Shown: one piece after another, positions 16,276 through 27,480 of the stretch
How positions within the stretch are numbered: position 1 is the stretch's first letter
Layout: the number at the start of each line of letters is the position of its first letter
NCBI GenBank assembly: GCA_017420535.1
Contig: JAFOIV010000089.1
Coordinates: forward strand, 1 to 50,713
DNA from: Eubacterium sp.
GTDB taxonomy: Bacteria > Bacillota > Clostridia > Lachnospirales > Lachnospiraceae
Reading direction: 5' to 3'
Length of the DNA stretch: 50,713 nt
Notes under the pieces: model-generated
Told to the model about the DNA's origin: nothing
The model's input: only the letters and a program-made list of their open reading frames with translations
Database searches by the model: none
Translations under genes and position numbers: made by a program

Positions 16276-16333
16276 GTCTTAATGTAATATACTCTGATCC
16301 TTCATCAGATTCCATCTGATTATTTCTAAAATG

Positions 16334-17548
16334 TTACTCTTCAGAAAGGATATCGTTCACATCGTCTTCATTATTTTTTGTATCCTGGGCCTCGTTATCT
16401 TCCTTTGATGCCCCATCACCACTGTTATCTTTATTATCGGTGGTCTTTGCAGTCTCGCCTAATTTCTTCTTTAACTGATTTACTTCTTCTTTAAGATCAG
16501 CAATCTGCTTATCCTTATCTCCATTTGTTGCATCAGTCATTGATGCCTTTTCATTTAAACTATTAACCGTATTATTAAGGCTCTCAATCTCGGAATTTTT
16601 CGACGATAATTCTTTAATATAAGACTGCTCTTTTGTACTGATCTTCTCGTTGTAATTCCTTCTTACTGATGGAATTATAAGGAAATAACAAACCACAATG
16701 CCAAGGATGATACCCGCAACCATATAAATATTGGAGTATCTGGCAAGATTAAGTCCCTTATATCTCTTATAAACTGATTCCTGATTTCTCTTTCCCTTTT
16801 CCTGCCTTGGATAAACCATCTTGGCTGGTCGACCGTCATTTTCTTTCTCTTCTTCAACTCCATAGTAATTAAAGAGTTCTTCAGTCTCCCCGTATGAATC
16901 TGCCATTCTGGTAATATTTTCCTCAGTTTCACCTAATTCTCTAAGATAGTGAAGAGCTGTAGGATTAGTCCTGTCCAGACTCATAACATGAGCAAGGCAT
17001 TTACGGGCCATTCCTCCTCTGTTCTTACCAATATAGATAAGAGCCATAAGAAGATGAGCCTTGATAAAATTCTGATTAAGGGATATTGCTTTATTCAGAT
17101 TGATCATTGCAAGATCAATGTCGTATTTTTTAGCATGCTCCAAAGCAAGATTAAATTCACGGGCCGTGGTGCTGGCATTTTCAAGAGTTGAAGGATCATC
17201 TCTTAATTCCTTCAGATATCTTACCGCAAGATTATCCTTACCTGGATTTATATTTACACTTACAACCCAACAATTAAGGGCAGGAACTGTTTCACCCATT
17301 TCATAATAAATGAGTCCCAGCAGGTTCCTTGCAAGTGTATTGGACTTGTTATAGCGAAGAGAAGCCTTAAGGGAATCTATAGCTCCTGAAAGGTCTCTTA
17401 CTCTCGCCTTGTCCAGTCCCATATTGTAATAATATTTAGATGTATTGATTGCTTTTCTGAGGAAATCCTGACTAAGTCTGCATCTGGTACAATAACCATT
17501 GGTGCTTACAGGAGAACCACAGTAGAGGCATCTTTCTCTTACTGCCAT
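16334..17548 (-). CDS. Zinc-ribbon, TPR and coiled-coil membrane protein
   Basis: A 404-residue protein. A zinc ribbon opens it (C7-x2-C10 ... C20-x2-C23). About five tetratricopeptide-like repeats follow (residues 35-205, for example ALNCWVVSVNINPG and AISLNQNFIKAHLLMALIYIG). Then come a charged linker, one membrane helix (about 270-290), a coiled coil (300-370) and an acidic, Asn/Asp-rich end. TPR plus coiled coil points to a scaffold for protein complexes at the membrane. No enzyme motif is visible. It starts three bases after the stop of the 45-aa orf, so it is coupled to that gene and to folC. Confidence 0.8.
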   Translation of the reverse strand: MAVRERCLYCGSPVSTNGYCTRCRLSQDFLRKAINTSKYYYNMGLDKARVRDLSGAIDSLKASLRYNKSNTLARNLLGLIYYEMGETVPALNCWVVSVNINPGKDNLAVRYLKELRDDPSTLENASTTAREFNLALEHAKKYDIDLAMINLNKAISLNQNFIKAHLLMALIYIGKNRGGMARKCLAHVMSLDRTNPTALHYLRELGETEENITRMADSYGETEELFNYYGVEEEKENDGRPAKMVYPRQEKGKRNQESVYKRYKGLNLARYSNIYMVAGIILGIVVCYFLIIPSVRRNYNEKISTKEQSYIKELSSKNSEIESLNNTVNSLNEKASMTDATNGDKDKQIADLKEEVNQLKKKLGETAKTTDNKDNSGDGASKEDNEAQDTKNNEDDVNDILSEE

Positions 17549-17551
17549 ATC

Positions 17552-17689
17552 CTATCCTCTAAGGTTCTCTGTCATCTGAAGTACGATATCTGTAATATCC
17601 TTCAGATCATTATTTAATATATCTTCTTCAGCCTGACTAACTTCAAGACTTGGCTGAAATCTCTTTATCTCTTCATCGAAATCTATCAT
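17552..17689 (-). CDS. Conserved-looking 45-aa protein between folC and the TPR gene
   Basis: An acidic 45-residue reading frame (begins MIDFDEEIKRFQPSLEVSQA, ends MTENLRG). It has a very strong ribosome site, AAAGGAG, 6 bases before the ATG. It begins 11 bases after the folC stop and ends 3 bases before the TPR gene start, so it fills an otherwise unexplained gap exactly. The sequence is predicted helical with no Cys or membrane segment. Function is unknown; because of its tight coupling to the TPR scaffold it may be a partner of that protein. Confidence 0.7.
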   Translation of the reverse strand: MIDFDEEIKRFQPSLEVSQAEEDILNNDLKDITDIVLQMTENLRG

Positions 17690-17700
17690 ATTTCTCCTTT

Positions 17701-19017
17701 TTAACCTTTGGCAAGTTCCATCTTTTCACGAAGTTCTCCTGCAAGATACAGGGAACCTACCGCAAATACCACTTCATCTTCCGGAATACTCTTAAGCATT
17801 TCTACTGCTTCATCCAAAGTTTCAAAAACTGTAATATCATATTTGCTAAAATGTTTCTCAAAGGTTTCTCTTAATGCCGTTGTGTCCAGTGTTCTATCAG
17901 AATCAAACTTTGTTATATAAACCTTATCCGGGTCAAATCCCTCTGAAATGATCTTTATCACAGAATCATAATCTTTATCAGCGGAAACCGCGAAAAGAAT
18001 CATTTTCTTTCTCCAGTTACCCTTTTCAAAAATATTATTAGCAGTCTCTACGAACACCTTTGCTGCATCTTCATTATGAGCTCCGTCAATGATAAGATTA
18101 TCGCTTAAATATTCCATTCTTGCAGCCCATTTGAAATTATAAATTCCGCGATAAACTGCTTCAGCAAGGGTTTTCTTATCTAACTTTTTAAGCAGCAAAT
18201 GCGCCGCCATAATGGCTGACTCTGCATTCTTTATCTGATAGAGCGCCGGTGTACGAAGTCTCAGATTGTAATATTTATAATAACTATTATCCAGTGAAAA
18301 ATCAATTTTCTGAGAATCTGCCTTAATTATCTCAACATAAGTATCCCCAGCATCGATAAATGTATCTACATCCTTTATCTCACATTTTCCAATGATGATA
18401 TCATCAGCAATATCACTGCCTGTGTTAAATACCACCGGCACATTGCTGGTTATGATACCTGCTTTTTCTCCTGCAATCTTTTCTAATGTATCTCCAAGAT
18501 ACTGCATATGGTCCATTCCTATGGAGGTTATTATATTAAGCACCGGACTTACCATATTAGTAGCATCCAGTCTTCCTCCAAGACCTGTCTCAAGTATCAC
18601 ATAATCCAGGGATTTCTCATCAAAATAAACCATGGCCATGGCAAAAAGATACTCAAAGAAAGAAAGATGAGCAAGTCCATCTTCCTTATGTTCTTTATAT
18701 ACCTCCATGACTTTATCAAAAGCCATGACAAAATCTTCATCTGAAATATGGATTCCATCCACTGAGATTCTTTCATTTATCCTCTCTAAATGAGGGGAGA
18801 TAAAGGTTCCTACATGAAGTCCCGCTTCCCTTAAAATGGATGAAAGCATCTCTGTGACTGATCCTTTACCGTTAGTTCCTGCAATATGAACTATGCGAAG
18901 GCCTCTCTCTGGATTTCCCAGATATGCCATATATTTATTCAGATTTTCAAGACCTGTCTTACCAGCAAACCTTGGAATATCAAGTATATAGCTTACCGCC
19001 TCTTCATATGATGTCAT
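17701..19017 (-). CDS. folC: Folylpolyglutamate synthase/dihydrofolate synthase
   Basis: A 438-residue Mur-ligase-family enzyme that adds glutamate to dihydropteroate and to folates in the cytoplasm. The P-loop [12 protein letters not shown] lies at about 47-58. The second signature [10 protein letters not shown] is near 145. The C-terminal Mur ligase domain starts near [15 protein letters not shown]. Length is normal. The ATG overlaps the queF stop codon as ATGA. Both use GTP-derived products (folate and deazaguanine), which may explain the pairing. Confidence 0.95.
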   Translation of the reverse strand: MTSYEEAVSYILDIPRFAGKTGLENLNKYMAYLGNPERGLRIVHIAGTNGKGSVTEMLSSILREAGLHVGTFISPHLERINERISVDGIHISDEDFVMAFDKVMEVYKEHKEDGLAHLSFFEYLFAMAMVYFDEKSLDYVILETGLGGRLDATNMVSPVLNIITSIGMDHMQYLGDTLEKIAGEKAGIITSNVPVVFNTGSDIADDIIIGKCEIKDVDTFIDAGDTYVEIIKADSQKIDFSLDNSYYKYYNLRLRTPALYQIKNAESAIMAAHLLLKKLDKKTLAEAVYRGIYNFKWAARMEYLSDNLIIDGAHNEDAAKVFVETANNIFEKGNWRKKMILFAVSADKDYDSVIKIISEGFDPDKVYITKFDSDRTLDTTALRETFEKHFSKYDITVFETLDEAVEMLKSIPEDEVVFAVGSLYLAGELREKMELAKG

Positions 19018-19505
19018 CTGTTATCCACCTTCTCTGGGTGCATATCGTGATATGAAAGTCTGTCAAATGCCACATCCTCCCATCTTGTTCCCTTACGTCC
19101 ATAGTTGCAATATGGATCGATGGAAATGCCTCCACGTGGAGTAAACTTGCCCCAAACCTCAATATACTTTGGATCCATAAGTTTAATAAGATCCTTCATT
19201 ATCTTATTAACGCAGTCCTCATGGAAGTCTCCATGATTTCTGAAACTAAAAAGATAAAGCTTAAGCGACTTGCTTTCTACCATTTTCACATCAGGTACAT
19301 ATGAAATGTAGATAGTAGCAAAATCCGGCTGTCCTGTGATAGGGCAAAGACTTGTAAATTCAGGGCAATTGAACTTTACAAAGTAATCATTTTCCGGATG
19401 TTTATTTACAAATGTTTCAAGGATTGATGGATCATAATCCTGTGGGTAATTGGTATGCTGATTTCCGAGAAGGCTTATTCCTTCCTTTTCTTCTTCTGTA
19501 CGCAT
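19014..19505 (-). CDS. queF: NADPH-dependent 7-cyano-7-deazaguanine reductase
   Basis: QueF reduces preQ0 to preQ1 in queuosine synthesis. The short (type I) form of about 163 residues is seen. The catalytic Cys lies in [18 protein letters not shown], the substrate Asp in the same stretch, and the NADPH-binding segment [20 protein letters not shown] is intact. The start is set at the ATG at 19505 because AGGAG lies 9 bases upstream. The in-frame ATG at 19514, which overlaps the addA stop, is too close to that ribosome site. The gene connects addA to folC. Confidence 0.94.
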   Translation of the reverse strand: MRTEEEKEGISLLGNQHTNYPQDYDPSILETFVNKHPENDYFVKFNCPEFTSLCPITGQPDFATIYISYVPDVKMVESKSLKLYLFSFRNHGDFHEDCVNKIMKDLIKLMDPKYIEVWGKFTPRGGISIDPYCNYGRKGTRWEDVAFDRLSYHDMHPEKVDNR

Positions 19506-19510
19506 AGTTT

Positions 19511-22500
19511 TCATCTCCTGTATTTATCTATATTAACTTTAACTTCGCCAATGCCTTTTTTAAAGCCATATAGAATTATATCACTAACCTCAAGTTTTGT
19601 AATGTCCTCTATTGTATGTGCATAGAGATACATTTGCGACCTGTAAAGATTGGCTAAGCTTTCGCCATCTTTTACACTGTCTGTTTTATAATCTAACAGA
19701 ATTACGCTCATTTTTCCATCAGAAGATTCTTCATAGAAATATCCATCTATGATTCCCTGTATCACTACATCTTCATGACTAAGCTTTTCTCTGATATCAG
19801 AAAGATCCATAAAGACCTTTCCTCCATCTCCTGGATCCTCGTCAGATTCCAGCAGAGCCGCCTCGTAAAGCGGCGCATCATAAGGTAATTCATCCGCAGG
19901 AATTCCGGCTACAAACTGTCTTTCCTTATAAAGATAGCCCTTCTTATCAGCCCTGATCATCCTCTGAATAAGAGAGGCTGGATCATCACTGTAGAAATTA
20001 ATAAACCTCCATACATTAATAATCTGTCGATCCTGATCCGTAAACTCCTGAGAGTCAATGATTTCCTCAATGAGCTTCTTGTAGGACTCTTTATCTTTAA
20101 TCTCCCTAAATGGAAGAAGTTCCATCACCTTGTGCACCAAAGTTCCATATTGGGCTCCATTGGATGGCCTCTCGGTAGAAGGTTTCATTATTCCATCGGC
20201 TGGCAGCCCATCGCCGTATGTTCCTCCGGCTGTTAAACATGCAGCCTTCGAAACATCGGTCTCTGGGGCTATGTCAGCCGATGGATCTACTGCTTCTTCT
20301 TCCGATAGGGCTATTCCCGCCGATGGGTTTACTGCTTCTTCTTCCGATGTGGACAAATTTATATTGTATTTTTTTATTTCCGATACGGACATTTTTGCCT
20401 TAGTCTTTGTAGCCTTCCACTGAGGATAAACGAAGTCATATCTCTCCTTTATCCTCTTCTCATTTTCCTTTATGTCCCCGTTGTCTGCCTTAAGATCCTC
20501 TATTGCTTGAAGGGTTCTATCCAGCTCTTTTACATTGCTATCCTTTTCTATTGCAACCTTTTCTCTATTAATCTCTGCACAGACAGCAAACTCTGAATAG
20601 TTCTTTATCTTAAGGTCAAAGTAATCCGTGATCTCATCCTCATAGTCGCGGATGACAGGTCTTATAAAGTCCATGTAGCTTATGGCATTTACCATCTGAC
20701 TGTAGGAAAGTCCCTTTTTATCTGTCTTATGGACTTCATATGTTCCGGTAAGGATAAGCTTTTCTTTTGCTCTGGTAAATGCAACATAGAGAATTCTAAG
20801 CTCTTCATAAAGGGTTTCTCTTTTATCCATCTCATTGATGGCTTTTCTGAATAATCCGTCTTCTCTAAGTCTGTATCTTCCACCGATCTCTCTTATCTTC
20901 TTTGGTATGACATGATAATCAGCGCTGACTGCCACCGGCTTTTTTAAATCCTCTTCGTTAAATTTTTTACCTAATTTAGATACGAATACCACAGGATATT
21001 CCAAGCCTTTACTACTGTGGATGGTAGTGATATGCACTACATTTCCAGATTCTTTAAGACCTGAATTATTTGAAAAATCCTTGCTATGGATCTTCAGTTT
21101 CTCGATATATCTTAAGAAATCAAAAAGTCCCTTATTGTTTCCTGCTTCGAAATTTTCTGCATGTCTCTTAAGGGAGATAAGATTACTTAGGCGCTTATTT
21201 CCTTCAGGCATGGCAGAAACATAAATATCATAATCCGTGTCTCTATAGATTATCTCCAGCAGCTCTGCAATAGTGATATATCTCTTAACTTTCTTCCAAC
21301 GCTTGATAAGATCCATAGCCTTTTTAAGTTTAAATGCTATCTCTCTTTCTCTATCATCACCAGAATCAATATAGTCTTCCATAAACTTTTTAGTTTTGTC
21401 AAAGAGATATGTATTATCAATCTTTATCTTTGATACTATATAAGCCATTTCCTCATCTGTAATTCCTGTTATCTTAGACAGAAGAAATGATGCATATGGC
21501 ACATCCTGCCTTATATTATCAATACATTTAAGAATACTTAAGATGGTGAGTATTTCCGCTGCATCAAAGAATTCACTATCATCATCTACAGCCACAGGTA
21601 TCTTCTTAAAACCTAATGCTGCAGTAATTTCTTTTATATTTCTTATGCTGCGAAGAAGTATCACCACATCCTTATATTCCGCCTTTCTAAAACGACTGTC
21701 AGGGTTAGACGGATCATATTCTTCATTTCTGATATATAATGGATCATCTCCATTGATTAGTTCATCTATCCTGTCAGCAATAACGGAAGCTTCGCACTCA
21801 GCCAAAGTCATCTCAGGTTTTGTAGGTTCTCTGTCAGCTTCTTCTTTTACCTCATCCTTAGAAGCCCCTTCATTTTCCTTAGAATCCTCTGCATCTTTTT
21901 TTACAATAAGGATCTCTGGCTTTCCGGAAGTATGTATAGCTCCCTCTGGCTTAGGGAAGTTGGCATCGTAGATTTCTTTATCCGGAGCATTAAGCTTAAC
22001 ATTTTCATCATACTCAATGCCTCCAAAATCTTTTCTCATTACCTTCTCAAATATGAAATTTACACCATCCAGGATTTCCTTACTGGATCTGTAATTCATA
22101 TTAAGATAAAGGATGGTTCCCATAATCTCATTACTTAAGTATGTATTTTCCTTCGAAAGGAAAAGCTGAGGGCGGGCCTGTCTAAATCTGTAAATGCTCT
22201 GCTTTACATCCCCTACCATGAAAATGTTATAGAGATTCCCATTTTCGTCTTTTCTTGCCACACTGTTCAGGATATTTTCCTGCATGTCACTACTATCCTG
22301 ATATTCGTCGATATAGATATATTTATATTTCTCAGAATAGGCCTCTGCCAGCTTGCTTGGAGCATTCTTTTCTTTGTCAAAAAGAGCATTATAAGTAAAA
22401 TGAGCTATATCGCTGAATTCATATTTTCTCAGTCTCTTCTTTTCTTCCATCAGATTTGCTCTAAAGGTATTTACACACTTTAAAAGCACATTCACTATAG

Positions 22501-23515
22501 GCACTATGGTGTTAAGCTCATTTCTAATTTCCTCTTCGCTAAAGAACAGGAATTTACCTTTATTAAATTCTTCCCTGCAGTTAGTTCTTATGTCCTTGAT
22601 CCACTTAATATCACCTAATTTTGTTGTGGCAGGCATCCTCTCCCAACTTTCCCGGCTGTCCCTTGCTATTATCATTGCCCTTAAAGATTTAGCCAGAATA
22701 AAAGAAGTAAGGAATTCTTCATCTTCCTTATAAATCCGTATCAGCTTATCCAATACTTTAAGGACTTTATCATCCTGTTCAAACTCAGCAAGTCCCTCTA
22801 AATGATCCACAGCTTTCTTATAGTCTCTGATGTAGCATTCTATTCTTTTCTTTATATCTTCCACATGTTTCTTAACCCATGGAAGCTGATTGATATCCTC
22901 ATCTGTCAGTTCTTCTGGCAGGATCTCGCATTCTTTAAGCCATTTGTCAGGGTCTGCAAATCCATCTGAAATTCCACTGATCTTAAGGATCACTTCCTTA
23001 AAATCGCTATCGTCTATCCCTCTCTTTAAAAATGCAGCAACCACTTTTCTTACTTCTTCATCATTTCTATAAAGTTCGTCCATGGTCTCATCTAAGATGT
23101 CGCTCTCAAGGAGTTTTTTCTCTCCCTGATCAAATGTACCAAAGGAGGGATCTATCCCTATCTTGTTGAAGTTTTCTTTTACTACCCTGTTACAAAAACT
23201 ATCAATAGTTGAAATATCTGCATTAGAGGAAAGCCCCAGCTGCTTGTAAAGATATTTGCTCAGTTCTTCATCTTCACACTTTTCCGCTTCTTCCTCTAAC
23301 TTTTTTACGATCTTACCCTTCATCTGAGCCGCTGCAGCCCTGGTAAAGGTTACCACCAGTATCTCATCTATTCCCGCTTTTCTTTCCTTTACAGTATCGA
23401 TTATCCTCTGTACCAATACTGCCGTCTTACCTGATCCAGCAGCAGCTGAAACAAGCACATTTTTATCATTTTGAAGGCTGTCTAAGACTGCCTGCTGACC
23501 TTTATTCCAACCCAT
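19511..23515 (-). CDS. addA: ATP-dependent helicase/nuclease subunit A
   Basis: AddA is the UvrD-like helicase and RecB-type nuclease subunit of AddAB, which processes double-strand breaks for recombination. The Walker A motif [17 protein letters not shown]-like [10 protein letters not shown] lies near residue 25. [10 protein letters not shown] is motif [13 protein letters not shown] and [18 protein letters not shown] follow, and [13 protein letters not shown] is motif VI. The C-terminal nuclease core is [13 protein letters not shown]. Length (about 1334) is at the upper end for the family. A linker near residue 1075 holds an in-frame 42-bp tandem repeat. The start is set at 23515, which has GAGGAG upstream; the ATG at 23530 lies inside addB. 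Confidence 0.96.
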   Translation of the reverse strand: MGWNKGQQAVLDSLQNDKNVLVSAAAGSGKTAVLVQRIIDTVKERKAGIDEILVVTFTRAAAAQMKGKIVKKLEEEAEKCEDEELSKYLYKQLGLSSNADISTIDSFCNRVVKENFNKIGIDPSFGTFDQGEKKLLESDILDETMDELYRNDEEVRKVVAAFLKRGIDDSDFKEVILKISGISDGFADPDKWLKECEILPEELTDEDINQLPWVKKHVEDIKKRIECYIRDYKKAVDHLEGLAEFEQDDKVLKVLDKLIRIYKEDEEFLTSFILAKSLRAMIIARDSRESWERMPATTKLGDIKWIKDIRTNCREEFNKGKFLFFSEEEIRNELNTIVPIVNVLLKCVNTFRANLMEEKKRLRKYEFSDIAHFTYNALFDKEKNAPSKLAEAYSEKYKYIYIDEYQDSSDMQENILNSVARKDENGNLYNIFMVGDVKQSIYRFRQARPQLFLSKENTYLSNEIMGTILYLNMNYRSSKEILDGVNFIFEKVMRKDFGGIEYDENVKLNAPDKEIYDANFPKPEGAIHTSGKPEILIVKKDAEDSKENEGASKDEVKEEADREPTKPEMTLAECEASVIADRIDELINGDDPLYIRNEEYDPSNPDSRFRKAEYKDVVILLRSIRNIKEITAALGFKKIPVAVDDDSEFFDAAEILTILSILKCIDNIRQDVPYASFLLSKITGITDEEMAYIVSKIKIDNTYLFDKTKKFMEDYIDSGDDREREIAFKLKKAMDLIKRWKKVKRYITIAELLEIIYRDTDYDIYVSAMPEGNKRLSNLISLKRHAENFEAGNNKGLFDFLRYIEKLKIHSKDFSNNSGLKESGNVVHITTIHSSKGLEYPVVFVSKLGKKFNEEDLKKPVAVSADYHVIPKKIREIGGRYRLREDGLFRKAINEMDKRETLYEELRILYVAFTRAKEKLILTGTYEVHKTDKKGLSYSQMVNAISYMDFIRPVIRDYEDEITDYFDLKIKNYSEFAVCAEINREKVAIEKDSNVKELDRTLQAIEDLKADNGDIKENEKRIKERYDFVYPQWKATKTKAKMSVSEIKKYNINLSTSEEEAVNPSAGIALSEEEAVDPSADIAPETDVSKAACLTAGGTYGDGLPADGIMKPSTERPSNGAQYGTLVHKVMELLPFREIKDKESYKKLIEEIIDSQEFTDQDRQIINVWRFINFYSDDPASLIQRMIRADKKGYLYKERQFVAGIPADELPYDAPLYEAALLESDEDPGDGGKVFMDLSDIREKLSHEDVVIQGIIDGYFYEESSDGKMSVILLDYKTDSVKDGESLANLYRSQMYLYAHTIEDITKLEVSDIILYGFKKGIGEVKVNIDKYRR
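20275..20358. repeat. Two 42-bp tandem repeats within addA
   Basis: Two neighbouring copies share CTGCTTCTTCTTCCGAT and GCCGATGG-type blocks at a period of 42 bases. They encode two copies of the 14-residue unit SEEEAV(N/D)PSA(G/D)IA. The repeat is in frame and lies in a variable linker between the helicase and nuclease parts. Confidence 0.75.
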
Positions 23516-23519
23516 CTGC

Positions 23520-26500
23520 TTACTCCTCATCCTCTATATCAAGATCATCTTCTAAATTATCTATAAACTCAGCTTCTTCAGTCTTACTGATAAACTGAGG
23601 ATTAGAAAGACTGCTGTTTATCTCTCTTCCTTTTTCAATGATCTTTTTTAATGAATCATCTTCTTTTGCCCTGACCCGGGGTTCTCCTGAACCTTCCATG
23701 AAACGGCACACTTCTCTTGCTTTGCACCAATCACAGGCCCATCCCTGGCCATTTTTTGAATCACATAAAGGACTCTTATCTATATTTCCGGTTAGAACTC
23801 TGGCTGTTGTTTCTTCCATCTTTCCAAGACTGAAATCAGTTATAGCCTTCAAGTCCTCAGCTGATGCATATTTCCCGGTTATCTTATCCTCTTTTATCTT
23901 TATAGGAACTACCATGCCTTCTGCATTTATCTTTTCATTTCCAGTCATTCTTTCTTCCTGGATCATAAGAGAACGATATTTTTCATCCCCCTCTTTATCA
24001 GCATCAATATTAGGAAGTCCCCTTAATACCTGTTCTTTAAGGGCACTGTTCCTTGCCTTTTCAATGAATTCATCAGACAAAGGATCAATCCCCTTCAGGT
24101 CTTCAACCTTAGCATTAAGATCTGAGATATGATAATAATAAAAACCGGAAGGAATAACATTTTCCCCTGATTCCTCATATTTTTTCTTAATAAGTCGAAG
24201 GATTATGCCCAGGTAAACTGATAGCTGTATGCTTTCTCCGCTAAGGATTTTCTTTAATTCCAGCTTCTTATTGCCGGTCTTATAATCCACGATCCTTACG
24301 TAGATATCCTTATCTTTCGCGAAAATGTCACCTCTATCAATCTTTCCTTTTATCTCAACAGGCACCTTTGTTCCGTCAGGTTTTTCAGCAGTAAATTCAG
24401 CCTTGAAGCCGGTTTCTACAAACTGAGGCTTCATCTTTCCCTGCTGCATCTGGAAGGAAAGAGTATCCATGGTATCTCTGGCTATCTTCTTTATATTTTC
24501 AAGAATAAAAACATCCTTTCCAGTCTTTTCATCTTCTCTAAGAAGCTCTTCTTTATTCTCAGTTACCGCTTCTACCACACTAAGATCTGTTATCTCTCTT
24601 AATTTCTCCTCAGAAACAAGACTAAAGTCCCCTTCATATTCTGCATTTACTCTCTTAAAAGTCTTCTCCAGAACGCTATGGATTATATTTCCCAGATCCA
24701 GCTGATCCGTGTAATGGCTCTTTCTTTCCTTAAGGCCAAGAATATAAGTAAGATAATAAAGATATGGACACTGGGCATATTTCTCTAACTTAGAAACTGA
24801 GATCTTAATATCCAAATCCTTTATGGTATCCTGATCTATATTTTCAGGCCTGTTCAGAAAAAATGCCGCATCCCCAATATTACATCTTAATTCTTCTTCA
24901 CCTAAAAGATTCTTATAGATTCCAAGTTTTACAAGATCATTATTCTTATATTCCTCATTCTTTTTAATGATCTCTTTTAGCCCTTCAAAATCTATGTCTT
25001 TATATTCTATAGAAAGATTCTCCACAACCTCTCTAAAGGTCTTTGTATAATCAAAGATATCCGTCTTTTTGGTACCTAAGAATTCCGTTCTTTTTCTTTT
25101 TACTTCCTTTACCTTTGGAAGTAACTTTTCAATTCTTCCAAGTATAAATGACTTCTCTTTTTCAGCACCGCTCATATCACTTTCTGCATAAGAAAGCACC
25201 AGATTATTCTTAGCCTTTTCAAATATAAGATAAAGGGTAAAGTATTCAATATATGATTTTAAAGTCTCACCAGGAGCCATTTTCTTCTTTAATTTTGCCT
25301 TAAGAAATGCCTCATCGATTTTTGCTCTGTCTCTTTCAGTGATCAGTCCATCAGGAGCCGCTTTTGGCGGCACCACTCCATCTACCATATTGATAAAAAA
25401 TACTGTATCCACATCAATAAGTCTTGTACGCTCCGGGTCCCCCACTATAACTGCATCCTGCACCGGTGGTATTACACCTATGGCAAGATTATCAATACCT
25501 GTTCCAAGGATCTCAGAATATTCGTGGATAGTCATTTCCTCATCTCCAAGGATGTCCTCTAATTTAAGCAGGATCTCTTCAATTACCCCAGGGATGGCAT
25601 GATAAGCCATCTCTTCAGCAGGTCTTTCCAGCTCTCTTAAAGTCTCTTCAGCTTCCATTACACAACTGGTGAAATCCAGCATTTCAGGGCCTATTACAAA
25701 TCTTATAGCTTCAGTAAATTCTCTTACATTTACTTTCTTACCTTTTTTTACAGCCTTATGAAGCACTTCCATTATCTCTAAAAATGCCACTCTTAATCTG
25801 TCTTCTGCTTCCAGCTGCTGTAAGACCTCTGTTGATACTTCCTTCTTTCCAAGGAAATCTGTTACCCTCTTTCCATATAATCTCTTTCCTCTTATTCCAT
25901 GAGCGATAACAGTATTTTCAAAGCATTCAATAAGGTCTATATCCAGATCTTTCTTTTCTAAATATCTGTCCATTACTCCTGTTTTAAAGAAAGAAAAAAC
26001 GCTGTCGTAACTATAGTCTTTATCTAATATAAGCAGCAATTCCCTGATACTTTCAGTATATGGATTACTTGAGAACTTTCTCTTATAATCAGAGAAAAAT
26101 GGAATATCATAATCCCTTAAAACTTCCTCACATATAGGGCTTAACTCTTCTAACCGTCCGTTAATGATGGCGAAATCTCTGTAACGCTTGTTATTTTCGA
26201 TTACTTCTTTTCTTATGGTTTCAGCCACTACACGGAGCTCTTCTAAAGGCGTGGAACATTTATTAATAAAGACTTTTTTATCATCCTTCTCATAGGACTT
26301 TACAGGGAAACGAAAGAGCTTATCTGCTATGGCACGAAGCTCATGGTCTTCCACAGTTTTATCCACGTCAAAAAATCTGATATCAGCCTCTCCTAGTCTG
26401 TCTATCAGAGTAAGATACATGTCGTAGCTTTCATAATAAAGCTCATATTCTTTAACTGTTCTTTTATCCCTTAAGATATCAGCGTCAATAGTAATGGCAA

Positions 26501-27218
26501 ATGTCATACTTTCTGCCCACTTTTTTACCGCCTGAAGTACATTCATCTGAACTGCAGTATATCCTGTAAAATGGTCAAAATAAAATACTGCATTTCTTAT
26601 TATGTTCTTTCTATCAAATATCTTTTCTTCATTCAGGATATCTGCAAATACTTTAAGGGTCTCTTCTGGTATGGAATATCTGCTGTTTTTTTCAGCCGAA
26701 AGGAATTCCTTATAAACAAGAATTATATCCTCTAATTTGCTATAAATCGCATCTTCTTTATTCAGATCTTTAAGAGCATCTGATAGATCCTCTGGTGATA
26801 TGTCAAAAAGAAGCATTTCCGAGATTATGGATTTCATATTGTCAATAAACCCACGTCTTTCAATGCTTCCCTTATAAACTTTTAATTCATCCTTTAATTT
26901 CCCCAGCGCATAACGGACAAGCATGCTTTTTCCATATTCTTCTAAAGGCATTTTTTCAGTATGGCCTGCCTCTTCAAATATAAGATGGGCCAGTCTGTTA
27001 AAACCTAAAATGCTTATGTTAAAGAATCCAGCCCTTCCATATTTTTCTTTCATCAGGGCTATGAATTTTCTTTCCAGAATACTTGTAACCTGTTCAGGAA
27101 CTATCAAATAATAATTCTTATCTGGATTTTCTATAGCCTTATCTATTATCTCGTCATACATGGCAGTGGATTTTCCGGTTCTTCCACCACCTGCATATAT
27201 TTTTATCTTTCCCTGCAT
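23520..27218 (-). CDS. addB: ATP-dependent helicase/nuclease subunit B
   Basis: AddB is the second AddAB subunit, with an inactivated helicase core and a nuclease. The P-loop GGGRTGKSTAMYDEI is at about residues 10-24. The nuclease motif IVDYKTGNKKLELKK lies near 1000. The iron-sulphur cluster cysteines appear as one in CPYLYYLTYILGL (about 835) and three in the C-terminal CDWCKAREVC region. The 1232-residue length is normal. It is the first gene of the addB-addA-queF-folC run, with its own promoter at 27261-27289. Confidence 0.95.
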   Translation of the reverse strand: MQGKIKIYAGGGRTGKSTAMYDEIIDKAIENPDKNYYLIVPEQVTSILERKFIALMKEKYGRAGFFNISILGFNRLAHLIFEEAGHTEKMPLEEYGKSMLVRYALGKLKDELKVYKGSIERRGFIDNMKSIISEMLLFDISPEDLSDALKDLNKEDAIYSKLEDIILVYKEFLSAEKNSRYSIPEETLKVFADILNEEKIFDRKNIIRNAVFYFDHFTGYTAVQMNVLQAVKKWAESMTFAITIDADILRDKRTVKEYELYYESYDMYLTLIDRLGEADIRFFDVDKTVEDHELRAIADKLFRFPVKSYEKDDKKVFINKCSTPLEELRVVAETIRKEVIENNKRYRDFAIINGRLEELSPICEEVLRDYDIPFFSDYKRKFSSNPYTESIRELLLILDKDYSYDSVFSFFKTGVMDRYLEKKDLDIDLIECFENTVIAHGIRGKRLYGKRVTDFLGKKEVSTEVLQQLEAEDRLRVAFLEIMEVLHKAVKKGKKVNVREFTEAIRFVIGPEMLDFTSCVMEAEETLRELERPAEEMAYHAIPGVIEEILLKLEDILGDEEMTIHEYSEILGTGIDNLAIGVIPPVQDAVIVGDPERTRLIDVDTVFFINMVDGVVPPKAAPDGLITERDRAKIDEAFLKAKLKKKMAPGETLKSYIEYFTLYLIFEKAKNNLVLSYAESDMSGAEKEKSFILGRIEKLLPKVKEVKRKRTEFLGTKKTDIFDYTKTFREVVENLSIEYKDIDFEGLKEIIKKNEEYKNNDLVKLGIYKNLLGEEELRCNIGDAAFFLNRPENIDQDTIKDLDIKISVSKLEKYAQCPYLYYLTYILGLKERKSHYTDQLDLGNIIHSVLEKTFKRVNAEYEGDFSLVSEEKLREITDLSVVEAVTENKEELLREDEKTGKDVFILENIKKIARDTMDTLSFQMQQGKMKPQFVETGFKAEFTAEKPDGTKVPVEIKGKIDRGDIFAKDKDIYVRIVDYKTGNKKLELKKILSGESIQLSVYLGIILRLIKKKYEESGENVIPSGFYYYHISDLNAKVEDLKGIDPLSDEFIEKARNSALKEQVLRGLPNIDADKEGDEKYRSLMIQEERMTGNEKINAEGMVVPIKIKEDKITGKYASAEDLKAITDFSLGKMEETTARVLTGNIDKSPLCDSKNGQGWACDWCKAREVCRFMEGSGEPRVRAKEDDSLKKIIEKGREINSSLSNPQFISKTEEAEFIDNLEDDLDIEDEE

Positions 27219-27260
27219 ATAACCCTCGTTTTGAATTTTTCTGCTTATTTACTAATAATC

Positions 27261-27289
27261 ATTATAGTATGTTTTCATGATTTTACCAA
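27261..27289 (-). promoter_or_regulatory. Promoter of the addBA operon
   Basis: TTGGTA, 17 bases and TATAAT on the minus strand, about 43 bases before the addB ATG. Confidence 0.65.
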
Positions 27290-27374
27290 TCACAACAATC
27301 ATTCTTCTAACCTAAAAAAAACCTGATAATCTCCAAAAATCTCCTGATAGATGGTTAAATGTGACAATTTCTTC

Positions 27375-27403
27375 TTGTGATATGCGTATTTTTTATTTAT
27401 AAT
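27375..27403 (+). promoter_or_regulatory. Promoter of the phosphoribosyltransferase-like gene
   Basis: TTGTGA, 17 bases and TATAAT on the plus strand. The leader of about 70 bases ends in the ribosome site AGGAGGGG ahead of the ATG at 27481. Confidence 0.7.
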
Positions 27404-27480
27404 GTATATTAGGTGTTAAAAGTAATTAATTATATAAGTCTTATATAATCATCTATTGTTCATGTACAGGAGGGGAAACT

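Noticed and set aside
17552-17700. Noncoding gap between folC and the TPR gene
   Set aside because: The gap is filled by a 45-codon frame with a strong ribosome site, so it is annotated as a gene.
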